Positions 1-8,001 of a stretch of 23,441 bases of DNA are shown one piece after another. The first letter of the stretch is position 1, and each line of letters starts with the position of its first letter. Source of the DNA: Sporosarcina sp. ANT_H38 (GTDB lineage Bacteria > Bacillota > Bacilli > Bacillales_A > Planococcaceae); assembly GCF_008369195.1 (NCBI RefSeq), contig NZ_VOBC01000009.1:1-23441 (forward strand), read 5' to 3'. Made by a program: the position numbers and the translations under genes. The notes beneath the pieces are model-generated. The model was not told the origin of the DNA and made no database searches. It saw only the letters and a program-made list of their open reading frames with translations.

Positions 1-31
1 CGTCCTGAGCCAGGATCAAACTCTCCATAAT
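1..31 (-). rRNA. rrs: 16S rRNA, 5' end only
   Basis: The reverse complement reads GAGTTTGATCCTGGCTCAG, the universal 5' sequence of bacterial 16S rRNA. Only about the first 30 nt are inside the window and the gene continues off the left edge. The mature 5' end is placed by analogy, about 8 nt before GAGTTTGATC. It is the first gene of a second rRNA operon, corresponding to rrnA in B. subtilis, which also follows bofA. Confidence 0.95.
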
Positions 32-279
32 AGAAGAAAATGAATAGCTCATTTCTTGCTGACTAAGGAGGAATCAAATTCCTCCCCCGAATCCGAAGAT
101 TCTAGTGTGTGTTTTTTTCGTCCGACCAAAGTCGACTTACTAGAAACGTTTTGCTTAAGTGCGTTAGCACTCTCGCTGTATTTCATTGATGTTTTGCTGT
201 TCAGTTTTCAAGGTTCATTGTTATGGAATCAAGTTGCATTCCCTTGTGTGTTTCGCGTCCCTCACTGGCGACATACATA

Positions 280-308
280 AGATTACTACGTATCCAAACA
301 TAAGTCAA
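280..308 (-). promoter_or_regulatory. rRNA operon promoter and leader
   Basis: On the minus strand TTGACT and TAATCT are separated by 17 nt, just after bofA, which predicts a start near 273. The roughly 240-nt stretch from there to the 16S gene holds no gene. It contains CTTGAAAACTGAAC (about 200-220), typical of Bacillus pre-rRNA leaders and antitermination regions. A weaker second promoter may lie upstream inside the end of bofA (TTGCAA with a TATAAA-like box), but its spacing is poor. Confidence 0.7.
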
Positions 309-325
309 CACTTTATAACAAACTT

Positions 326-589
326 TCATAAAAATATTGCAAAAGCGCATAGCGTAGCGATTCCTGGTATCCCTAATACAGCGAGTAATAGTCCTGACGC
401 AATGTTTACGGGCACATAGATACCCACAAAGCCCCCTGCCACATTCATTGCGAAAAGAACAAGGAATGCGAACGCCAATCGAAACCAATAGATCGATAAA
501 CGTTCCAAAGCTTTTTGGATATGTTTCTTATCCACCACCACTAATAGAAGAAGGACCAATATAACGACAACAATACCGATAACTTTCAC
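326..589 (-). CDS. bofA: BofA, inhibitor of pro-sigma-K processing
   Basis: This small integral membrane protein belongs to the SpoIVFA-BofA complex that holds the SpoIVFB protease inactive in the outer forespore membrane until the sigma-K checkpoint. Residues about 1-20 form a hydrophobic helix, a basic stretch (DKKHIQKALERL) follows, and then come a second hydrophobic segment and the conserved tail with GGFVGIYVPVN and LGIPGIA. The start chosen is GTG at 589, because AAGGAG lies 8 nt before it. An upstream GTG at 598 overlaps that ribosome site. The chosen start gives 87 residues, the length of B. subtilis BofA. It is the last gene before the rRNA promoter, as in B. subtilis, and marks the organism as a spore former. 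Confidence 0.9.
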   Translation of the reverse strand: MKVIGIVVVILVLLLLVVVDKKHIQKALERLSIYWFRLAFAFLVLFAMNVAGGFVGIYVPVNIASGLLLAVLGIPGIATLCAFAIFL

Positions 590-644
590 GGGAAACACTC
601 CTTTTCAATGAATGGTCCATTCTATGCAGTCCCGTGAAAATATA

Positions 645-857
645 TCAATCCTTGCCTAACTGTCGAGCTTTCGCCTCTTTGTATAAATAAAAGTGTTTAC
701 ACTCGGCTATTTTCCGCCTAGCAATCACTTCTTGGTCATAATCATTAAGATATCTCTCAATACTCCGCGCTCGTTCCCACTCTTCTTTCGTTTCTACCAT
801 TAATGAATGAAGATGTTCATCAAACTCTTTTTTCAACTTACTCTTTCTACCAAACAC
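645..857 (-). CDS. yaaL: YaaL family protein (DUF2508)
   Basis: A short, highly charged, probably alpha-helical protein of about 70 residues. It resembles B. subtilis YaaL in sequence (KKEFDE near the start, KEEWERA, then KIAECKHFYLYKEAKAR) and in position between recR and bofA. Function is unknown and no membrane segment or enzymatic motif is visible. The GTG at 857 is preferred: it follows AGGGGG at a workable distance and avoids overlap with recR. A longer frame upstream would run into recR and has no family resemblance. It is likely co-transcribed with recR, whose stop is 13 bp upstream. Confidence 0.82.
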   Translation of the reverse strand: MFGRKSKLKKEFDEHLHSLMVETKEEWERARSIERYLNDYDQEVIARRKIAECKHFYLYKEAKARQLGKD

Positions 858-870
858 TGAAGCGGACCCC

Positions 871-1467
871 CTATAACTCCCGGCGACCTTCCAGTGCCTT
901 CGATAATGTAACTTCATCCGCATATTCTAAATCGCCACCGACAGGTAAACCATGTGCAATCCTTGTTGTTTTAATTCCCGAGGGTTTTACAAGCCTCGAA
1001 ATATACATCGCGGTTGCTTCTCCTTCTATTGTAGGGTTCGTTGCTAAAATTAATTCCTCAACCTCTTCATTCTGCAATCGAACTAGCAGGGATGGGACAT
1101 TAATATCTTCAGGACCAACCCCGTCCATCGGAGAGATGGCACCATGAAGAACATGATAAAGCCCTTTGAAATCCCTCATTTTCTCCAAAGCAATAACATC
1201 TTTCGGATCTTGAACAACACAAATTACCGAACCATCGCGTTGTGTATCCTGACAAATATGGCAGGGGTCGATATCTGTAATATGTCCGCAAACTGAACAA
1301 AAACGCAGATTCCGTTTAGCGTCAACAAGGGCTTTTGCAAAATCCAACACAGTATCTTCCTTCATGCTTAAGACAAAAAACGCCAGACGACCCGCTGTTT
1401 TCGGGCCGATACCTGGCAATTTCATAAAACTATCCATCAGTTTTGATATTGGTTCAGGGTAATGCAT
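871..1467 (-). CDS. recR: Recombination mediator RecR
   Basis: RecR acts with RecO (and RecF) to load RecA onto SSB-coated single-stranded DNA during gap repair. At 198 residues it is the usual length. The N-terminal helix-hairpin-helix region ([15 protein letters not shown]) is followed by a four-cysteine zinc motif ([16 protein letters not shown]). A Toprim domain follows, with [12 protein letters not shown] and GTTR-type downstream motifs. The last third holds the conserved Walker-like segment around [27 protein letters not shown] lies 7 nt before the ATG. It sits 11 bp after ybaB in the dnaX-ybaB-recR order conserved across Firmicutes, so it is almost certainly in that operon. Confidence 0.97.
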   Translation of the reverse strand: MHYPEPISKLMDSFMKLPGIGPKTAGRLAFFVLSMKEDTVLDFAKALVDAKRNLRFCSVCGHITDIDPCHICQDTQRDGSVICVVQDPKDVIALEKMRDFKGLYHVLHGAISPMDGVGPEDINVPSLLVRLQNEEVEELILATNPTIEGEATAMYISRLVKPSGIKTTRIAHGLPVGGDLEYADEVTLSKALEGRREL

Positions 1468-1478
1468 TCGTGTACCTC

Positions 1479-1799
1479 CTAGAACATTCCTGGCAGGTTC
1501 AACCCTTTTGTGAATTGACCCATCGTCGAGTTCGTTAATTCTTCTGCTTTAGACATAGCATCATTAGTAGCAATAACAATAAGGTCTTGTAGCATTTCAA
1601 CATCCTCCGGATCCACTACAGACGGATCGACGATTACTTCGACAACTTGCTTATCTCCAGATACGATGACTTTCACCATGCCTCCACCCGCCGCGCCCTC
1701 AAGACGTTTTTCACCGAGCTCTTCCTGTGCTACAGCCATTTGTTTTTGCATTTTTTGCATCTGTTTCATCATGCCTTGCATATTTCCCATACCCTTCAT
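1479..1799 (-). CDS. YbaB/EbfC nucleoid-associated protein (YaaK)
   Basis: A 106-residue member of the YbaB/EbfC family, small dimeric proteins that bind DNA and are encoded between dnaX and recR in most bacteria. The N-terminus is a methionine- and glutamine-rich helix ([18 protein letters not shown]). Then comes the family core with [11 protein letters not shown] and a C-terminal helix ending [16 protein letters not shown] precedes the ATG. It is 21 bp after dnaX and 11 bp before recR. DNA binding is inferred from family members and the precise role in this organism is unknown. Confidence 0.95.
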   Translation of the reverse strand: MKGMGNMQGMMKQMQKMQKQMAVAQEELGEKRLEGAAGGGMVKVIVSGDKQVVEVIVDPSVVDPEDVEMLQDLIVIATNDAMSKAEELTNSTMGQFTKGLNLPGMF

Positions 1800-1820
1800 G
1801 TTCGTTTCCTCCTCTAATTT

Positions 1821-3581
1821 TTAATCGTCATGAACTTCTATGAAATCTTTCCCAAAAATCTTTTCTGCCTCAGTTACAATTGGATCCGCATTTTCCTGCT
1901 CTGCTTCCTTTACAAAAGAAAGCATTTCATCGTCAGGTGCCCCTTCATCGGAACTTTCCGGTTCTTGTTGTTTAACAAGACCGTTTTTTCGAATGAAGTC
2001 TCCCCTTACACTCAACCAACCATCTTCAGGGACATACACGACTTCATACGCTTTCCCGGTTCGTGAACGTAAAGCATCAGACAGACCCGACCGAAGTGAC
2101 GTATTTTCAGATGCCATTAGGCAATGGATTTCATATTTGAATTTTAACACAAAAGCATTCTCTGATGCTGCGACCGGTTCTGTTTCTTCGAGAATTGCAG
2201 CATGTGACCTTTGCATCGTCTGCATCATTCCCGCCCACTCTTCACGAATCGTCTTGATGTCTTGTTTTGTCGCAGATTTCAATACTTCATGTATTTTACC
2301 TGTTGGAACTTTGAAACCTTGCGATGATTTTGATGCATTTTTCCGCGGTTGTGCGGATTGTTCTGCACCTGTTTGCTTATTCATCCCACCACTAGACATT
2401 TGTTGTTGCAACTCCACGATTGTGCGTTCAAGTTCCGCCACCTTCTGTGTAAGTCCTGGGTCAACAGCGTGATTGCTACCACCGACCTGTACAGGGCTGT
2501 CAAGATGAATCATTTTCAAAAAGGCAGATTCAATATAGACTTTCGCGTGATTCGAGAACCGCATTTCCTGTTGCGTTTTTGCTAGTATATCGATGAATAA
2601 ATACAACGTATCCATTTCAAATCGTTGTGCCATTTCCACAAACCGTTCATCGCCGGGTATGAGTTCGAGTAAATCTTTTAAGCTGGGTGCTGTTCGTAGT
2701 AGAAGAAGATCCCTGAAAAAGGTAATTAGATCTTCTGCTAGTCTGGAAACATCTTTCCCCTCCGCAATAAGTCGATCAAACAATGTTAGTACCACGCCAG
2801 CATCTTTGCCGAGCAGCGCCTCCGCCAACTGATAGAAAATATCTTCGCCAATTGATCCAGTTACAAGAAGTGCATCTTCAATTGTTATCTTGTCTCCACT
2901 GAACGACACAACTTGATCGAGCATACTGAGTGCATCACGCATTCCTCCTGAAGCCGCCTGCGCAATTACTTTCAAAGCACTTTCATCAGACTCAATACCC
3001 GTATCCGCAAGCACTGTCTTCATTCGATCAGTAATATCAGCAGGTGTAATCGGTTTAAAATCAAAGCGCTGACATCTCGAAATAATCGTCAATGGCAGTT
3101 TATGCGGTTCCGTAGTTGCCAAGATAAATACGACATGCGATGGCGGTTCCTCAAGTGTTTTCAAAAGCGCGTTGAATGCCGAATTTGATAACATATGTAC
3201 CTCATCGATAATATACACTTTAAAACGAGCATTCGACGGGGCAAACCGCACTTTTTCAATAATGTCTCGCATTTCCTCAACACGCGAGTTCGAAGCCGCA
3301 TCAAATTCGATGACATCCGTATTCGACCCTTCTGTGATGCTGATACACGTCGGACATTCATTGCATGGTTCTTTTGCTGGGCCATTTTCACAATTTAACG
3401 CTTTAGCAAAAACTTTCGCGGCACTTGTCTTTCCCGTACCTCTTGGACCCGAGAAAAGATAAGCATGTGTCGTCTTATTATGAAGGAGGGCGTTCTGAAG
3501 TGTCTGTTTCACATGTTGCTGTCCGGACATCTCAGCAAATGACTGAGGCCGATATACGCGGTAAAAAGCTTGATACACCAA
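1821..3581 (-). CDS. dnaX: DNA polymerase III subunits gamma/tau
   Basis: DnaX is the ATPase of the clamp loader; tau also couples polymerases and helicase at the fork. The N-terminal AAA+ domain has Walker A (GPRGTGKTSAAK, about residues 45-56), a zinc-binding four-cysteine loop (CENGPAKEPCNECPTC), Walker B (DEVHML) and the sensor region ATTEPHKLPLTIISRCQRF. Domain III and a long tau-type C-terminal region follow. The TTG at 3581 is preferred: it follows AAGGAGAGG and gives M-V-YQAFYRVYRPQ, matching the B. subtilis start MSYQALYRVFRPQ. The next codon, GTG at 3578, is an alternative. Length is about 586 residues, comparable to B. subtilis tau. A possible slippery heptamer near the 3' end is listed in the findings. 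It heads the dnaX-ybaB-recR-yaaL-bofA block. Confidence 0.96.
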   Translation of the reverse strand: MVYQAFYRVYRPQSFAEMSGQQHVKQTLQNALLHNKTTHAYLFSGPRGTGKTSAAKVFAKALNCENGPAKEPCNECPTCISITEGSNTDVIEFDAASNSRVEEMRDIIEKVRFAPSNARFKVYIIDEVHMLSNSAFNALLKTLEEPPSHVVFILATTEPHKLPLTIISRCQRFDFKPITPADITDRMKTVLADTGIESDESALKVIAQAASGGMRDALSMLDQVVSFSGDKITIEDALLVTGSIGEDIFYQLAEALLGKDAGVVLTLFDRLIAEGKDVSRLAEDLITFFRDLLLLRTAPSLKDLLELIPGDERFVEMAQRFEMDTLYLFIDILAKTQQEMRFSNHAKVYIESAFLKMIHLDSPVQVGGSNHAVDPGLTQKVAELERTIVELQQQMSSGGMNKQTGAEQSAQPRKNASKSSQGFKVPTGKIHEVLKSATKQDIKTIREEWAGMMQTMQRSHAAILEETEPVAASENAFVLKFKYEIHCLMASENTSLRSGLSDALRSRTGKAYEVVYVPEDGWLSVRGDFIRKNGLVKQQEPESSDEGAPDDEMLSFVKEAEQENADPIVTEAEKIFGKDFIEVHDD

Positions 3582-3620
3582 CAGTTTCCTCTCCTTTTGA
3601 CGCAATGCGCTAATGTCTCC

Positions 3621-3629
3621 ATTATAGCA
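3621..3629 (-). promoter_or_regulatory. Extended -10 promoter for dnaX
   Basis: The minus strand reads TATGCTATAAT, a perfect -10 with an upstream TG, about 40 bp before the dnaX start. No good -35 is seen at 17 nt. That position lies right beside the left border of the intergenic repeat at 3653, so the upstream part of the promoter may have been changed by that repeat. Confidence 0.6.
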
Positions 3630-3652
3630 TAAACGTACATACTAATCCCTTT

Positions 3653-3825
3653 TCTAGACAACAAGAAAAGCGTGATCGCCTGGCAAGCCCAACAAGCGCT
3701 GTGAAACCATTGAAAATAGGCGTTATTTCCCTTTACTCAATGGCTCCTCAGCGAAAGATGCAGGCAACCCAAGGTCGCCACGTCCTGTGGATCCAAGGGG
3801 CTAGGCGCTGAAGTCTAGACAACAA
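3653..3825 (+). repeat. Full-length copy of intergenic TCTAGAC repeat
   Basis: A non-coding element of about 170 bp between dnaX and the SRP RNA. Both borders carry the same 12-mer TCTAGACAACAA in direct orientation (3653-3664 and 3814-3825). After the left border comes AAGAAAAGCG, and before the right border GGCGCTGAAG. An internal inverted repeat, CCATTGA at 3707-3713 and TCAATGG at 3737-3743, can form a hairpin. Parts of it recur in at least four other gaps of this window (4513-4604, 14306-14384, about 15896-15918, 19301-19326). No open reading frame fills it, so it looks like a non-autonomous dispersed element. The right border overlaps the poly-U of the SRP RNA terminator. Confidence 0.7.
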
Positions 3826-3852
3826 AAAACTCGTCCGCAGAAACGGACGAGT
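3824..3852 (-). terminator. Terminator of SRP RNA
   Basis: On the minus strand ACTCGTCCG, a short loop and CGGACGAGT form a 9-bp stem followed by TTTTTT, 17 nt after the end of the SRP RNA. Confidence 0.9.
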
Positions 3853-3868
3853 CGAATTGTGAAATTAA

Positions 3869-4139
3869 TGCCGTGCACCTTCCTCTGACAGCCGCACATA
3901 AGCGTTACTCTCGTCGCCAGCTCGGTCTAGGCGACCCCGCGGCACATGAGAAAATCCACTTAATGCTGCTTCCTTCCGGACCTGACATGGTTCATAGGTT
4001 CCCATTGCGCGGGACCCAAACGTCAACACTGCGTGCAAGAGGCAGGCCCTACAATACGGACAGCCTCGGGAAGGGATTCAGTCTTGCTAGAGCGGATTGC
4101 AAGTTACAGGACACCGCTATCTCCCCACCTAGCACGGCA
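3869..4139 (-). ncRNA. ffs: Signal recognition particle RNA, long Bacillus type
   Basis: The minus strand carries CAGGTCCGGAAGGAAGCAGC, the Ffh-binding asymmetric loop and tetraloop region of bacterial SRP RNA. The ends TGCCGTGC (5') and GCACGGCA (3') pair and define a molecule of 271 nt, the same size as B. subtilis scRNA. It therefore includes the 5'/3' Alu-like domain that short 4.5S RNAs lack. With Ffh it targets membrane and secreted proteins co-translationally. Position upstream of dnaX is conserved with B. subtilis. In this window tadA no longer lies directly upstream; a tRNA-Ser is back to back with it instead. Confidence 0.95.
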
Positions 4140-4145
4140 TTTACA

Positions 4146-4174
4146 AGTATACTCAATTTACTAGGTTAAATCAA
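4146..4174 (-). promoter_or_regulatory. Promoter of SRP RNA
   Basis: TTGATT (-35) and TATACT (-10) with 17 nt between them on the minus strand. The -10 ends 6 nt before the predicted RNA 5' end at 4139, which supports both calls. Confidence 0.8.
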
Positions 4175-4211
4175 ATAATATCATATAAACAAAATTATTT
4201 TCATGAAATTG

Positions 4212-4240
4212 TTGACACTGGATTTCATACGTGATAAATT
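4212..4240 (+). promoter_or_regulatory. Promoter of tRNA-Ser
   Basis: A perfect TTGACA and a TAAATT -10 with 17-nt spacing, predicting a start near 4247, about 9 nt before the tRNA. It is back to back with the SRP RNA promoter, with 37 bp between the two -35 boxes. Confidence 0.8.
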
Positions 4241-4255
4241 ATTAATTGTTGATAC

Positions 4256-4348
4256 GGAGGTATACCCAAGCTCGGCTGAAGGGATCGGTCTTGAAAACCG
4301 ACAGGGGAGTCAAATCCCGCGGGGGTTCGAATCCCTCTACCTCCTCCA
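4256..4348 (+). tRNA. tRNA-Ser(UGA)
   Basis: A class II tRNA of 93 nt with encoded CCA. The acceptor stem is GGAGGTA/TACCTCC, the anticodon loop contains TGA within TCTTGAAAA, and there is a long variable arm. The T arm is GGGGG-TTCGAAT-CCCTC. It reads UCA codons (and UCN by wobble). The base before CCA is T (4345), whereas serine tRNAs normally have G73. It lies on the plus strand, opposite the surrounding conserved genes. B. subtilis keeps a tRNA-Ser in this chromosomal region but after serS. Confidence 0.96.
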
Positions 4349-4436
4349 TTTTTTCAACTAAACTTATATTCTTGAAATCGAATTCGTTAGTAGATAACGA
4401 ATTTTTATTTTGCCTATTAATACTAATTAAACCTCA

Positions 4437-4472
4437 AGAAGCGGACCCATTTAACTGGTCCGCTTCTTTTTT
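4437..4472 (+). terminator. Terminator of tRNA-Ser
   Basis: AGAAGCGGACC and GGTCCGCTTCT form a perfect 11-bp stem with a 9-nt loop, followed by a T run. It is 88 bp after the tRNA. Confidence 0.9.
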
Positions 4473-4512
4473 GTTCAAATGTAAGAACGTATATTTTATC
4501 GACAAGGATTGG

Positions 4513-4604
4513 TGTCTAGACTCTAGTGCCGGCGTTGCAACAGGAAATGCCGAGTCTAATCGGCCAGTGTTTTTCGGGTCTACCGAGGCGCTTGCTCTTT
4601 TCTT
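4513..4604 (-). repeat. Shorter copy of intergenic repeat overlapping the thrB 3' end
   Basis: Read on the minus strand it starts AAGAAAAG inside the last codons of thrB and can be aligned without gaps over about 40 nt with the start of the full copy at 3662 (roughly two-thirds identical by eye). It ends GGCACTAGAGTCTAGAC, which matches GGCGCTGAAGTCTAGAC of the full copy at 14 of 17 positions. The interior is shorter and holds a small hairpin (GCCGA/TCGGC). It contributes the last eight codons and stop of thrB. Confidence 0.65.
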
Positions 4605-5497
4605 AATTCAATCATCGCACCCTCAATAGATGGTTTGACAGCAATACAATCATAGTACGGAAACTCAGCTGCCAATCGCATTGCCAATTCGCTCTCAACG
4701 CCTTGTTTCACAGCCACGAATAAAGAAGGACCCGCGCCACTTATTGTCACGCCGTACGCACCACGCTCCTGGCAAACTTTACGAATACGGTCGAATTCCG
4801 GAAATAACTTCTTGCGGTATGGCTCGTGAAAAGTATCCTTTTCCATCATACGCCCCGCCGTTTCCCAATCATCTCGAGCAATCGCCGCCGAGAGCACGTT
4901 CGCAGCTGCACTGCTACGTGTTGCTTCTGCGTGCGAGAGTTCGCCTGGTAGAAGCCCCCTAGATGCTTCCGTCAGCAATGCCTCAGGCGGAACAAGTATC
5001 ACTGCTCCCATTTTCGGTTCCGGAATATGGACGATATCCATTGCCACGCCATCGAAATAAGAAATTGTCACTCCCCCAAGAAGCGCAGCCGAAATATTAT
5101 CCGCATGCCCTTCGTACCCACTGCCTAAAAGCACTTTTTCCTTCTCGGAAAGATTCAATACAAGAAGCTGATTCGCAATTTCAATTCCTGCCGCAATTGC
5201 TGTTGCACTGCTTCCAAGTCCTTTACCAAGCGGAATATCCGACTGAATGATAAGCCGTGATACAGGCACAACAAGTCCTTTACGGTCAGCTATATCAGTA
5301 ACAGTCTTCACAATTAAATTATCTTCTCCGGTTGGTAAATCTTCAAAACCATCGTCTTTATACGTAACTTCCCAATCCTCTGACGGCGATACGTCCACCG
5401 TCATATAAAGGTTAAGCGCAAGTCCGATACTGTCGAAGCCTGGACCAAGATTTGCCGTCGATGCAGGTACGACAACGGAAAAACTGGATTCCACCAT
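4580..5497 (-). CDS. thrB: Homoserine kinase
   Basis: A GHMP-family kinase that phosphorylates homoserine to O-phosphohomoserine, the substrate of ThrC. The N-terminus has the substrate-side motif PASTANLGPGFDSIGLAL. Residues about 85-105 carry the ATP-binding GHMP signature PLGKGLGSSATAIAAG, and the C-terminal part has the glycine-rich GVTISGAGPS motif. At 305 residues it is normal length. The ATG overlaps the thrC stop codon by one base (TAATG), so translation is probably coupled. The final residues (LRKEQAPR) and stop codon lie in a copy of the dispersed intergenic repeat, so the native C-terminus has probably been replaced. Last gene of hom-thrC-thrB. Confidence 0.97.
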   Translation of the reverse strand: MVESSFSVVVPASTANLGPGFDSIGLALNLYMTVDVSPSEDWEVTYKDDGFEDLPTGEDNLIVKTVTDIADRKGLVVPVSRLIIQSDIPLGKGLGSSATAIAAGIEIANQLLVLNLSEKEKVLLGSGYEGHADNISAALLGGVTISYFDGVAMDIVHIPEPKMGAVILVPPEALLTEASRGLLPGELSHAEATRSSAAANVLSAAIARDDWETAGRMMEKDTFHEPYRKKLFPEFDRIRKVCQERGAYGVTISGAGPSLFVAVKQGVESELAMRLAAEFPYYDCIAVKPSIEGAMIELRKEQAPR

Positions 5498-6558
5498 TAC
5501 TTTGTCCCCGCCTTCAACCTACTTAGAAATGCATCAAATTGCTCCCGTGACATCATTGGTTGCTCTTTATTTACTTCAATAGCTGTATCAGGATCTTTTA
5601 ATCCATTACCCGTCAATACCGCAACTACAGTTGAACCTTTTTTCAATAAGCCGCTCTCCACTTGCTTTTTAACACCTGCAATTGATGCGCACGAGCCAGG
5701 TTCTGCAAAGATACCTTCAGAAGAAGCAATTAAACTATATGCTTCTAAAATCTCTTCATCCGTTACAGCAAGGATGGTTCCATTTGATTCCGCTAAGGCT
5801 TTGTTGGCAAGTTCCCAACTTGCGGGATTGCCGATTCGAATCGCTGTTGCAACCGTTTCAGGGTTTTCGAATACGCGATTATAAACAATCGGAGCAGCTC
5901 CGTCAGCTTGTACACCAAGAAGAACCGGTAGCGTCGTCCCCTTCTTATCAGCATATTCCTTGAACCCTTTCCAAGCCGCAGAAATATTACCCGCATTCCC
6001 AACCGGAAGCGCGAAAATATCTGGTACTTTTCCAAGTTGCTCAATCGTTTCAAATGCAATTGTCTTTTGACCTTCAAGGCGATACGGGTTAACCGAGTTC
6101 ACAAGCGCAACGTCTCCCGTGCCCGCCGCCCGCACCATTGCTAATGCCTCATCAAAGTTGCCTTCGATTTCTACGATTTCTGCACCATACATTTTTGCTT
6201 GCGCTAGCTTCCCAAGTGCGATTCGCCCTTCCGGAATAACAACAATTGTACGCATTCCAGCACGCGCACCATATGCCGCTGCCGATGCAGACGTATTACC
6301 CGTCGATGCACAAATTAGAACCTTTTTCCCTTCTTCTTTCGCCTTTGCGACCGCCATAACCATGCCCCGGTCTTTAAATGAACCAGTCGGATTCGTTCCT
6401 TCCGTCTTCACGTAAAGGTTGATGCCCCATTGCTCCGATAAATTTGTCATATGAATGAGAGGAGTATTCCCTTCCTGCAACGTCAATGCTGGCGTATTTT
6501 CTGTCACCGGTAACCATTCTTTATATTCCTCAATTAATCCATTCCATCTTTTCATCAT
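5497..6558 (-). CDS. thrC: Threonine synthase
   Basis: A PLP enzyme that converts O-phosphohomoserine to threonine and phosphate. The PLP lysine lies in [11 protein letters not shown] (about residues 55-65), and the phosphate-binding glycine loop is [14 protein letters not shown]. The serine/threonine-rich [16 protein letters not shown] segment and the C-terminal [10 protein letters not shown] and LTGNGLKD motifs fit the short bacterial class. Length is 353 residues. The start overlaps the hom stop as ATGA. A second ATG follows immediately (6555) and has better spacing to the GGGGG ribosome site, so the protein may start one residue later. It lies in the middle of the threonine operon. Confidence 0.97.
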   Translation of the reverse strand: MMKRWNGLIEEYKEWLPVTENTPALTLQEGNTPLIHMTNLSEQWGINLYVKTEGTNPTGSFKDRGMVMAVAKAKEEGKKVLICASTGNTSASAAAYGARAGMRTIVVIPEGRIALGKLAQAKMYGAEIVEIEGNFDEALAMVRAAGTGDVALVNSVNPYRLEGQKTIAFETIEQLGKVPDIFALPVGNAGNISAAWKGFKEYADKKGTTLPVLLGVQADGAAPIVYNRVFENPETVATAIRIGNPASWELANKALAESNGTILAVTDEEILEAYSLIASSEGIFAEPGSCASIAGVKKQVESGLLKKGSTVVAVLTGNGLKDPDTAIEVNKEQPMMSREQFDAFLSRLKAGTK

Positions 6559-7850
6559 TCTTCCCCCTCTACCCGGTAGTGGCTTAGTACTCCGACTACC
6601 TCTGGTGTTTCGTTCAATTCATTCATAATATCTAAATGCTGTTGTCGAGAAATCTGGTGCGTGATGAAAATTAGTTCTGCATCAGCTGCCTTTTTATCGG
6701 AATGCTGAACAACTGTCGCTAGGCTTGCACCGTGCTTGCTATAAATTGACGTTAACTTCGTCAAGACACCGACTTCATCTCTCACGCAAATACGGTGGAA
6801 ATAACGTGCGAACTTATCGCTATCACTTTTCACTTTCCGCTCAAACTGCGGCGCGTGTAACCTTTTACCATTGACACCTAGTAGTAAATTACGGCACGCT
6901 GCTACAATATCTCCCGTTACGGATGTGGCAGTCGGCAGTGATCCTGCCCCCGGTCCATAGAACATTGTCTCCCCAACGGCATCTCCATAAATATATACTG
7001 CATTGAACTCATTGTTCACAGACGCCAATGGGTGTGAATTCGGGAAAAGCACAGGCTCTACTGCCACTTCGATACCATCTTCATTCTTTTTAGCTGAACC
7101 CGCCAACTTTACTGTATAGCCGAACTGCTCAGCCAACTCGAGATCACCTTCCCGAATTTCCTTCATCCCTCTCACAAAGACATCTTCCAGACGGATTTCT
7201 GTGGAAAAAGACAATGAAGACAAAATGACCATTTTACGTGCCGCATCTATTCCATCAACATCCGCCGATGGATCTGCTTCTGCAAACCCGAGCGCTGTCG
7301 CCTTTGCCAATGCATCTTCATAAGACATCTTTTCATGTTTCATTTTTGTCAAAATAAAGTTCGTCGTCCCATTCACAATACCCGTCAACGCCCGGATCCG
7401 ATCAGAGGCAAGACCATCTTCAAGCGTGCGGATTAAAGGAATTCCACCGCCAACACTCGCTTCGTAAAACAAGTCACACTTGTTTTCATCCGCTAACCTC
7501 AGTAACTCGGGTCCAAACTCCGCCATGACGTCCTTGTTTGCTGTTACGACCCCTTTGCCAGCACGCAGTGAGCGTTCAATCGCCTCTTTCGCATCATAAG
7601 TGCCGCCCATCACTTCTACTATTAAATCTATTGACGAGTCTTCTAGAACTTCATACAGATTGTCAGTAAACGCTTCTAGAGGAAGAGGTGTTTCCCGATC
7701 TTTATGTAAGTTTTTCACGAGAACTTTTTTTATTTTGACAGGGACACCAAGCTTATGATGCAAGTCTTCTTGATGATCCTGCAATATTTTAGCCACTCCG
7801 CCGCCAACAACCCCGAATCCTAATAATCCAATGTTAATTTCATTTTTCAT
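6555..7850 (-). CDS. hom: Homoserine dehydrogenase
   Basis: Reduces aspartate semialdehyde to homoserine, the branch-point step towards threonine and methionine. A Rossmann NAD(P) motif opens the protein ([16 protein letters not shown]). The catalytic domain contains [11 protein letters not shown] and the substrate region [19 protein letters not shown]-terminal ACT domain (from about residue 345, [15 protein letters not shown]) suggests feedback control by threonine. The ATG at 7850 follows AGGAG by 8 nt and gives 431 residues, close to the B. subtilis enzyme. First gene of hom-thrC-thrB and divergent from aspartokinase III, so all plasmid-independent steps from aspartate to threonine except Asd are gathered here. 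Confidence 0.97.
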   Translation of the reverse strand: MKNEINIGLLGFGVVGGGVAKILQDHQEDLHHKLGVPVKIKKVLVKNLHKDRETPLPLEAFTDNLYEVLEDSSIDLIVEVMGGTYDAKEAIERSLRAGKGVVTANKDVMAEFGPELLRLADENKCDLFYEASVGGGIPLIRTLEDGLASDRIRALTGIVNGTTNFILTKMKHEKMSYEDALAKATALGFAEADPSADVDGIDAARKMVILSSLSFSTEIRLEDVFVRGMKEIREGDLELAEQFGYTVKLAGSAKKNEDGIEVAVEPVLFPNSHPLASVNNEFNAVYIYGDAVGETMFYGPGAGSLPTATSVTGDIVAACRNLLLGVNGKRLHAPQFERKVKSDSDKFARYFHRICVRDEVGVLTKLTSIYSKHGASLATVVQHSDKKAADAELIFITHQISRQQHLDIMNELNETPEVVGVLSHYRVEGEE

Positions 7851-7909
7851 TGACGATTCTCCTAACTGTATGTACACTATGAAAAAACAATCGTTCTCCG
7901 CATAAAGAC

Positions 7910-7938
7910 ATTATAGTGAAATATTCGGATAATAACAA
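7910..7938 (-). promoter_or_regulatory. Promoter of hom-thrC-thrB
   Basis: On the minus strand TTGTTA and a perfect TATAAT are separated by 17 nt, about 60 bp before hom. The -35 lies within 50 bp of the divergent aspartokinase -10, so one regulator could control both. In B. subtilis ThrR represses hom and thrD; a ThrR site here is not identified. Confidence 0.7.
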
Positions 7939-7983
7939 CCCTGTTTGTGATAAAATTGCAGAATAAGTAGATTCAACCCACTA

Positions 7984-7989
7984 TATAAT
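7984..7989 (+). promoter_or_regulatory. -10 element of aspartokinase gene
   Basis: A perfect TATAAT lies 12 bp before the ATG of the aspartokinase gene. No -35 is found at 16-18 nt; TTGCAG occurs 22 nt upstream. Initiation would fall near 7996, giving a leader of only a few bases. Confidence 0.4.
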
Positions 7990-8001
7990 AGATTGGATTT
8001 G

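Noticed and set aside
1840..2472. 210-residue open frame opposite dnaX
   Set aside because: It is the antisense shadow of conserved dnaX codons, with no family resemblance.
3653..3825. CRISPR array or insertion sequence in the dnaX-SRP RNA gap
   Set aside because: There are no regularly spaced repeats and no transposase frame; only border repeats and internal hairpins are present.
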